A stretch of 9,181 bases of DNA from Paracoccaceae bacterium. Its GTDB lineage: Bacteria; Pseudomonadota; Alphaproteobacteria; Rhodobacterales; Rhodobacteraceae. Positions 1-4,543 of the stretch are shown piece by piece. The DNA lies in the NCBI GenBank assembly GCA_027080755.1, contig JALWQC010000040.1:1-9181 (forward strand), read 5' to 3'. The notes beneath the pieces were generated by a model. The model had not been told where the DNA came from and did no database searches. It saw nothing but the letters and a program-made list of their open reading frames with translations. Numbering within the stretch: position 1 is the first letter of the stretch; each line of letters starts with the position of its first letter. The position numbers and the translations under genes are program-made.

Positions 1-111
1 GTGTTCTGGCCGATTTCCGAAGAGCTGGGGCTGGAACCGGTCACACCGGCCAACGCGGAACCTGTGCTGCTCCGCCCGACGGAAAGCGGCTGGACGATGG
101 AGATTATCTAG
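1..111 (+). CDS. C-terminal end of an unrecognised protein (5' truncated by window)
   Basis: A plus-strand frame is open from the first base and ends with TAG at 109-111, giving 36 residues that finish in SGWTMEII. The first codon of the window is GTG, but nothing upstream is visible, so this is most likely the tail of a longer gene and not a 36-residue protein. I do not recognise the family: the piece is hydrophilic, rich in Pro and Glu, with no membrane segment or motif I can name. It is convergent with the universal stress gene, and the two stop codons share bases. The frame is credible because it runs cleanly into the neighbour's stop without intruding further into its coding sequence. 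Confidence 0.55.
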   Translation: MFWPISEELGLEPVTPANAEPVLLRPTESGWTMEII

Positions 112-566
112 CTGACCGCGATGATGTCGGCCTTGGTCAAGGCCCCCGGCACGACCACGATCGGCACGCGCATATCGCCGGACTGGCGCGCGACAAGCTG
201 GGTAACCAGCGGCCCCGGCCCCTCGCCCGTGGCACCGGCACCAAGGACAAGGATCCCGACCTCGGGGTCTTCCTTGATCTGGTTCAGAACCTCGGTCGCC
301 TTTTCACCCTCGCGGATGACAAGTTCGGGTTCGATCCCCTCTTTTTCCTTCATCCACTTGGAAAATACCTTGAAGTGTTCCTCGATCCGTTCGCGGGCTT
401 CGGCGCGCATGGCCTCGCCTACACCGATCCAGTGCTGGAATTCCTCGGGGGCGATCACGCCGAGGATTTCAACCCCGCCACCGGTTTTCTTGGCACGGAT
501 GGCGGCAAATCGCAGGGCGTTCAGAAATTCGGGGCTGTCGTCCATAACGACCAGAAATTTACGCAT
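108..566 (-). CDS. Universal stress protein (UspA family), single domain
   Basis: A 152-residue protein with the Usp fold pattern. It has an N-terminal beta strand and acidic turn (KFLVVMDDSPE, residues 3-13), a middle charged helix (about 50-76), the strand ILVLGAG (105-111) and the closing strand PIVVVPG (135-141). Length is normal for a single Usp domain. Usp proteins are cytoplasmic, bind ATP or AMP in some subfamilies, and accumulate in stress or growth arrest; the exact role here cannot be read from sequence. The usual nucleotide loop G-2x-G-9x-G-S/T is not cleanly present: glycines lie at 109, 111, 114, 116 and 118, but nine residues after G114 there is Leu-Val where Gly-Ser/Thr would be expected. 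ATP binding is therefore doubtful. The ATG at 564-566 has a GGAG-type ribosome site about 9 bases upstream. The gene follows the rhodanese gene on the same strand after a 94-base spacer holding a strong hairpin. Confidence 0.85.
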   Translation of the reverse strand: MRKFLVVMDDSPEFLNALRFAAIRAKKTGGGVEILGVIAPEEFQHWIGVGEAMRAEARERIEEHFKVFSKWMKEKEGIEPELVIREGEKATEVLNQIKEDPEVGILVLGAGATGEGPGPLVTQLVARQSGDMRVPIVVVPGALTKADIIAVS

Positions 567-623
567 GTTCTTTGGCTCCGTCTGTTTGGCTTTGTGCCAT
601 ACTCGCCCAAAGTCGCGAAGGGT

Positions 624-653
624 GCAACTGCGGTATTTTGCAACCGCAGTTGC
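624..653. repeat. Perfect 11-bp inverted repeat between rhodanese gene and usp
   Basis: The arms GCAACTGCGGT (624-634) and ACCGCAGTTGC (643-653) are perfectly complementary around an 8-base loop. The element lies 7 bases after the rhodanese stop and about 57 bases ahead of the usp start, both read on the minus strand. As RNA it would be a stable GC-rich hairpin, but neither side is followed by a T tract, so it is not a standard intrinsic terminator. It may be a 3'-end stabiliser or weak terminator for the rhodanese transcript, a usp leader structure, or a repressor/activator dyad. A poor -35/-10 pair on the minus strand (TTGCAC at 622-627, GAGTAT at 599-604) overlaps one arm, but I would not rely on it. 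Confidence 0.7.
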
Positions 654-660
654 CAGACGG

Positions 661-1119
661 TCAGGGCAGCGTGATCTTTACCGCCGGATTGACCGGAGCA
701 TTGGCAGCGCGGACCGGCAATTTGCGCTTGGCCCAGCCCGGATCCACCGGAGAGCCGGCCATGCCGCCGACAACGTCGATAATGCCCGTCCAGCCCATTT
801 TCTCCAGCTCGCCGGTGACATAGCCGGAGCGGTTACCGGTGCGGCAGATGAACGCCAGCGGGATATCGGGGGACTGGGTGCGGATGGCGGCCAGCTTCTG
901 AAGGAAATCGCGCTGGGTAAAGTCGGCCGGTATCGCGACATCGGGCAAGCCGGTCTGGAGCCATTCCTCGGGGCGGCGGATGTCGATCAGGACAAGCTCG
1001 CCGGCCAGGGCCTTTTCGCGGGCCACGTCCGGCGTGATCTGCACAACCTTGGCATTGGCGGCAGTTCCGGCGATCAGCATGACGGCCAGCACCTGCAATA
1101 TGGTAATAATTCGTTTCAT
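661..1119 (-). CDS. Exported single-domain rhodanese-like protein (sulfurtransferase)
   Basis: A 152-residue protein with one rhodanese domain and a predicted signal peptide. Residues 1-23 comprise a Lys-Arg start, a hydrophobic core and an A-N-A end at 21-23, so cleavage is expected before Lys24 and the mature domain should be periplasmic. The active-site loop is CRTGNRS (92-98), with Cys92 as the probable persulfide-forming nucleophile; DIRRPEEW (46-53) is the usual rhodanese signature after the second strand. Such domains carry sulfane sulfur between donors and thiols or cyanide; the physiological partner is unknown. I chose ATG 1117-1119 because AGGAG sits 6 bases upstream and the signal peptide then starts properly. 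A longer in-frame GTG at 1141-1143 would add eight residues and falls inside the hairpin. The gene is 76 bases downstream of trpS on the same strand, and its ribosome site lies within a perfect inverted repeat. Confidence 0.85.
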   Translation of the reverse strand: MKRIITILQVLAVMLIAGTAANAKVVQITPDVAREKALAGELVLIDIRRPEEWLQTGLPDVAIPADFTQRDFLQKLAAIRTQSPDIPLAFICRTGNRSGYVTGELEKMGWTGIIDVVGGMAGSPVDPGWAKRKLPVRAANAPVNPAVKITLP

Positions 1120-1123
1120 GGGT

Positions 1124-1167
1124 TTCTCCTGCATTACATTCACGTTTTTGCATGTAATGCAGGAGAA
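1124..1167 (-). promoter_or_regulatory. Perfect 16-bp hairpin enclosing the rhodanese ribosome binding site
   Basis: The arms TTCTCCTGCATTACAT (1124-1139) and ATGTAATGCAGGAGAA (1152-1167) are perfect reverse complements around a 12-base loop (1140-1151). In the minus-strand transcript the 3' arm carries the AGGAG Shine-Dalgarno of the rhodanese gene (complement of 1126-1130), so a folded leader would hide it completely. The stem ends four bases before the ATG. There is no U tract after it, so it is not a standard terminator for trpS. At DNA level the same dyad could be an operator. That the repeat exists and overlaps the ribosome site is seen directly; control of translation or transcription is inference. 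Confidence 0.75.
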
Positions 1168-1195
1168 GTAAAATCACGAGTGCGTCAGATGGTCC

Positions 1196-2221
1196 CTAAC
1201 GCCCGCGCACGAATCCCACGATGTCGTAGGTCTGTTGCAGGATCGGTTCCGCGATGGCGCGGGCTTTTTCCGAGCCTTCGGCCAGAATCCGGTCAATTTC
1301 GGCCGGATCGTCCATCAAACGGGCCATTTCCATGGAAATCGGGGACAGTTTGTCCACCGCCAGATCGGCCAGCGCCGGCTTGAAGCGGCCCCACTGCGCG
1401 CCGGCGAATTCGGTGATCACGGCCTCGGGCGTGGTGTCGGAGAGGGCGGCGTAGATATCCACCAGATTGCGGGCCTCGGGCCGGCCGGCCAGATCGTCGA
1501 GGTTGTCGGGCAGCGGCTCGGGGTCGGTTTTCGCCTTCCGGAATTTCTTGGCGATGGTGGCGGCATCATCGGTCATATTGATGCGCTCCATATCCGAGTT
1601 GCCGGATTTCGACATCTTCTTCGTCCCGTCCCGCAGGTTCATCACCCGCTTGGCAGGGCCTTCGATGATCGGCTCCGGCTGGGGGAAGAAGTTCGGCACC
1701 TTGTAGTCATTGTTGAACTTCGCCGCGATGTCGCGGGTCAATTCCACATGCTGCTTCTGGTCCTCGCCCACCGGCACATGGGTTGCATGATACAGCAGGA
1801 TATCCGCCGCCATCAGGCTGGGATAGGCATAAAGGCCAAGCGAAACCTTTTCCGCATTCTTGCCCGCCTTGTCCTTGAACTGGGTCATCCGGTTCATCCA
1901 GCCGACACGGGCCACACAGTTGAAAATCCAGCCCAGCTCCGCATGCCCCGAGACCTGCGACTGGTTGAAAAGGATGGACTGCGCCGGATCCAGACCGCTG
2001 GCGATATAGGCCGCCGTCAGCTCGCGCGTGGCGTGCTTCAGCTCTGCCGGGTCTTGCCAGACGGTGATCGCGTGCATGTCAACGACACAGTAGATGGTTT
2101 CAAAACCCTGCCCCTGCATATCGACAAACCGTTTGATGGCACCAAGGTAATTTCCAAGGGTCAATCCGCCCGAAGGCTTGATCCCGGAAAAGACGCGACG
2201 CGTGTGGACCGCTTCCGTCAT
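1196..2221 (-). CDS. trpS: Tryptophanyl-tRNA synthetase
   Basis: This class I aminoacyl-tRNA synthetase of 341 residues, a normal length, charges tRNA-Trp with tryptophan using ATP in the cytoplasm. The first ATP signature is PSGGLTLGN (16-24), the TrpRS version of HIGH. The tryptophan/ATP pocket segment [13 protein letters not shown] is at 152-164. The second signature KMSKS (202-206) is intact inside [12 protein letters not shown]. The C-terminal helical region ends [13 protein letters not shown], as expected for bacterial TrpRS. The ATG at 2219-2221 has AAGGA about 9 bases upstream and lies roughly 30 bases from a plausible promoter. The gene is divergent from the rhomboid-like gene and leads into the rhodanese and usp genes on the same strand. 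No trp leader peptide or T-box-like structure is visible in the short leader. Confidence 0.97.
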   Translation of the reverse strand: MTEAVHTRRVFSGIKPSGGLTLGNYLGAIKRFVDMQGQGFETIYCVVDMHAITVWQDPAELKHATRELTAAYIASGLDPAQSILFNQSQVSGHAELGWIFNCVARVGWMNRMTQFKDKAGKNAEKVSLGLYAYPSLMAADILLYHATHVPVGEDQKQHVELTRDIAAKFNNDYKVPNFFPQPEPIIEGPAKRVMNLRDGTKKMSKSGNSDMERINMTDDAATIAKKFRKAKTDPEPLPDNLDDLAGRPEARNLVDIYAALSDTTPEAVITEFAGAQWGRFKPALADLAVDKLSPISMEMARLMDDPAEIDRILAEGSEKARAIAEPILQQTYDIVGFVRGR

Positions 2222-2243
2222 GGCAATTCTTCCTTTACTTTCG

Positions 2244-2273
2244 TTGCAATTATGGGCGACTTATCGCGATAGT
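2244..2273 (+). promoter_or_regulatory. Weak candidate promoter for the rhomboid-like gene
   Basis: TTGCAA (2244-2249) and GATAGT (2268-2273) lie 18 bases apart on the plus strand, each matching the consensus at four of six positions. The -10 shares the palindrome TATCGCGATA (2262-2271) with the divergent trpS -10, so the two polymerases could not occupy the region together. The pair is weaker than the trpS promoter and is offered as a candidate only. Confidence 0.3.
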
Positions 2274-2288
2274 ATCACCGCCCGTCAA
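2260..2288 (-). promoter_or_regulatory. Probable sigma-70-type promoter for trpS
   Basis: On the minus strand TTGACG (complement of 2283-2288) is followed after 17 bases by GATAAG (complement of 2260-2265). The -35 hexamer matches the consensus at five of six positions and the -10 at four of six, with ideal spacing. Transcription would start near 2253, giving a leader of about 30 bases before the trpS ATG. The -35 lies just before the ribosome site of the divergent rhomboid-like gene. Confidence 0.5.
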
Positions 2289-2289
2289 C

Positions 2290-2294
2290 AGGAG
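2290..2294 (+). promoter_or_regulatory. Ribosome binding site fixing the rhomboid-like start
   Basis: AGGAG lies 6 bases ahead of the ATG at 2301-2303. Its position rules against the longer in-frame start near 2178, which would run antisense through the first codons of trpS. Confidence 0.75.
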
Positions 2295-2300
2295 TCCCCG

Positions 2301-3002
2301 ATGTTTGACCCGAATGCCAATGCCTCGCCCGTTAATCCCCTGCCGCCGGTTATCGTTATTCTGGCGCTGGTTATCGGCGGAACCGAAGTGGTTTTGCAGC
2401 TGGGAAACGCCGGAGTCGTTGGCGGGGCCGAGGCCGTGGGCTGGCGGCAGGAACTGGCGCGCGCGCTGGGGTTTTTCACCAACGTCTTCGATTATATGCT
2501 GCAAACGCGCACCTATGACTGGAACACGCTGGGGCGGTTCGTCACCTATCCCTTCGTGCATTATTCCGCCATGCACGCCGGTTTTGCCACGGTAATGATC
2601 CTGGCCATCGGCAAGGCCGTGGGCGAGGTTTTCCACAGCGTCGCGGTGCTGGTACTGTTTTTCGCCAGCTCTATCGCGGGGGCCTTTGTTTTCGGGTTGA
2701 TCGGGGCAGGCGGCAACGGGATGCTGATCGGGGCCTATCCGGCGGTTTATGGGTTGATCGGGGCCTATACCTGGCTGTTGTGGCTACAGGCCGGCGCGAC
2801 GGGGGAAAACCGGTTGATGGCCTTTCGCCTGATTGCCCTGCTGGGGGGGCTGCGCGGATTTTACCGTGTTTTCTTTGGCGGGGGCAACGAATGGGCCGCG
2901 GATATGACCGGCTTTGTCGTCGGATTCGGGCTGGCCTTTGTTCTGGCGCCGGACGGACGGGCGCGGATTGTCCGCTGGGTCAACTATCTGCGTCAGCGTT
3001 AG
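2301..3002 (+). CDS. Rhomboid-family integral membrane protein, apparently catalytically inactive
   Basis: A 233-residue protein with about six hydrophobic segments (roughly 14-34, 80-104, 112-134, 141-163, 173-186, 199-216), matching the six-helix rhomboid core. The segment IGAYPAVYGLIGA (143-155) aligns with the GxSG..GLxGA region of rhomboid intramembrane serine proteases, but the nucleophile position is Tyr146 (GAYP, not GASG). WAADMTGF (198-205) aligns with the helix-6 AHxGGF motif, with Asp201 in place of histidine. His92 fits the position of E. coli GlpG His150, but the Asn154 position is Ala96. Serine protease activity is therefore unlikely, and a binding, chaperone or pseudo-enzyme role is possible. 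The start at 2301 is set by AGGAG at 2290-2294. The gene is divergent from trpS, and its stop overlaps the stop of the convergent murJ. Fold assignment is by eye. Confidence 0.8.
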   Translation: MFDPNANASPVNPLPPVIVILALVIGGTEVVLQLGNAGVVGGAEAVGWRQELARALGFFTNVFDYMLQTRTYDWNTLGRFVTYPFVHYSAMHAGFATVMILAIGKAVGEVFHSVAVLVLFFASSIAGAFVFGLIGAGGNGMLIGAYPAVYGLIGAYTWLLWLQAGATGENRLMAFRLIALLGGLRGFYRVFFGGGNEWAADMTGFVVGFGLAFVLAPDGRARIVRWVNYLRQR

Positions 3003-4543
3003 CCCCGCCGGATATAGCGGCGCAGGTCGGACAGGGTCATCGCGCCGCTGGCCATTGCGGCCAGGGCATAGGTCATCATACCCGCCCCGACCACGATCGC
3101 CAGCGCCAGGGTGCGGATCCCCGCCGTGTGCAGCCAGTCCTGCAAAGCGAATGCCACGCCCCAGACCACCGCCCCCATCACAAGGCTCGATCCCAGAATA
3201 CGCGGCAGGACATGGCGCAGGCGGGCGTCCATCGCTGCCGCCGCGCCGAATTTCCGCGTGCCGCGCCACAGCAGCACCAGCATGACCCAACCCGCCACAG
3301 AGGTGCCGACCGCCGCCGCCAGATAGCCAATATTCCAGGACAGACCGATTGCCAGAACGGCGTTAACCACCATCGACACAAGGGCGAAACGGAAGGGGGT
3401 TTTTGTGTCCTCGCGCGCGAAATAGACCGGCGACAGCACCTTGGCCAGCACAAAGGCCGGCAGGCCAAACCCGTAAATCACCAGCGCCTGCGCCGTTGCA
3501 TGGGCATCCGCCGCCCCGAAGGCCCCGCGTTCGAACAGAACCGAGACCAGCGGAAACGGGATCACCACCAGCGCCACGGCAGACGGGATGGTCAGGAACA
3601 GCGTGAACTCGGCCGCGCGGTTGATGCTGTCGCGACTGCCCGTTGCATCGCCGGCCCGCAGGCGGCGCGACAGATCCGGCAGCAGAACAACGCCCATGGC
3701 AATGCCGACCACGCCCAGCGGCAGCTGATACAGACGGTCGGCATAATTCAGCCACGCCACCGCCCCGTCGAAATAGGAGGCCACCTGCCGCCCCACCAGC
3801 AGATTGACCTGCACAACCCCGCCCGCCAGCGCCGCGGGGGCGGCGATAATGGCAAGGCGCTTCAGCTCCGGCGTCATGCGCGGCCATTTCAAACGCAGGG
3901 GCATCCCCGCGCGGGCCGCCGCAAACCAGACCAGCGCCATCTGGGCGAGGCCGGCAAAGGGCACGCCCCAGACCAGCGCCCGCCCGACGTTATAGCCCAG
4001 CCGGTCGGCCCCGAACATCACCCCTACCAGAATGATATTCAGCAACACCGGCGCCGCCGCCGCCGCCGCAAACCGCCCGAGGGAGTTCAGCACCCCGCTT
4101 AGCAGTGCCGCAAGCGAGATAAACAGGATGTAGGGGAATGTGATGCGGGCGAAATCCACCGTCAGGTCAAAGCGCGCATCCTCGACAAAGCCGCTGGCCA
4201 TAAGAAGCACCAGAAACGGCATGAAGACCTGTGCCAGCAGGGTGAAAACGATGAGGATGCCGGCAAGACCGGAGAGCGCATCCTCGGCAAAGGCTTTGGC
4301 GTCGCTGCCGTCTTCGACCTTCTTGGCGAACATCGGGATGAAGGCGGTGTTGAAGGCCCCCTCGCCAAAGAAACGGCGGAACATGTTGGGCAGGGAAAAG
4401 GCGATCAGAAAGGCCTCTGCCACCGGACCCGAGCCAAGAAACGCCGCGATCATCATGTCGCGCACAAAGCCCATGATCCGGCTGGCCAGCGTCCAGCCGC
4501 CGACGGTCAGAAACCCCGAGATCAGGCGGATTTTCCGGTTCAC
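2999..4543 (-). CDS. murJ: Lipid II flippase MurJ (MviN family)
   Basis: This 514-residue polytopic inner-membrane protein of the MOP superfamily has about 14 hydrophobic segments. MurJ moves lipid II across the cytoplasmic membrane for peptidoglycan synthesis. The hallmark residues are visible: SRIMGFVRD (21-29) supplies the two helix-1 arginines, LPNMFRRFFGEGAFNTAFIP (51-70) is the strongly conserved MurJ signature with its Arg and Glu, and NYADRLYQLPLGVVG (266-280) holds the essential Arg270. E. coli has Glu273 where this protein has Gln273. A run of six alanines (159-164) is encoded by a GCC-type triplet repeat at 4051-4069. Translation starts at GTG (4541-4543), which overlaps the TGA of glnD as GTGA, so the two are probably translationally coupled. 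The TAA at 2999-3001 overlaps the TAG of the convergent rhomboid-like gene. Confidence 0.96.
   Translation of the reverse strand: MNRKIRLISGFLTVGGWTLASRIMGFVRDMMIAAFLGSGPVAEAFLIAFSLPNMFRRFFGEGAFNTAFIPMFAKKVEDGSDAKAFAEDALSGLAGILIVFTLLAQVFMPFLVLLMASGFVEDARFDLTVDFARITFPYILFISLAALLSGVLNSLGRFAAAAAAPVLLNIILVGVMFGADRLGYNVGRALVWGVPFAGLAQMALVWFAAARAGMPLRLKWPRMTPELKRLAIIAAPAALAGGVVQVNLLVGRQVASYFDGAVAWLNYADRLYQLPLGVVGIAMGVVLLPDLSRRLRAGDATGSRDSINRAAEFTLFLTIPSAVALVVIPFPLVSVLFERGAFGAADAHATAQALVIYGFGLPAFVLAKVLSPVYFAREDTKTPFRFALVSMVVNAVLAIGLSWNIGYLAAAVGTSVAGWVMLVLLWRGTRKFGAAAAMDARLRHVLPRILGSSLVMGAVVWGVAFALQDWLHTAGIRTLALAIVVGAGMMTYALAAMASGAMTLSDLRRYIRRG

Noticed and set aside
1124..1167. Intrinsic terminator for trpS
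   Set aside because: The stem is strong but is followed by ACCC and the rhodanese ATG instead of a U tract, and its arm contains a functional ribosome site.
121..1383. A 420-codon plus-strand open frame opposite usp and the rhodanese gene
   Set aside because: It crosses two well-supported minus-strand genes and both hairpins, and its product looks like mirror-frame composition.
1235..2272. A 345-codon plus-strand open frame opposite trpS
   Set aside because: trpS has both class I signatures and full length on the other strand; the antisense frame has no motif or ribosome site.
4051..4069. GCC-type triplet repeat that might be a variable tandem repeat
   Set aside because: It encodes six alanines in MurJ, is short, keeps the frame at any copy number, and is common in GC-rich genomes.
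2780..4102. A 440-codon plus-strand open frame across the rhomboid-like gene and murJ
   Set aside because: It overlaps the rhomboid-like gene in another frame and is antisense to murJ. Its translation is rich in Arg, Gln and His repeats without a fold-like pattern.
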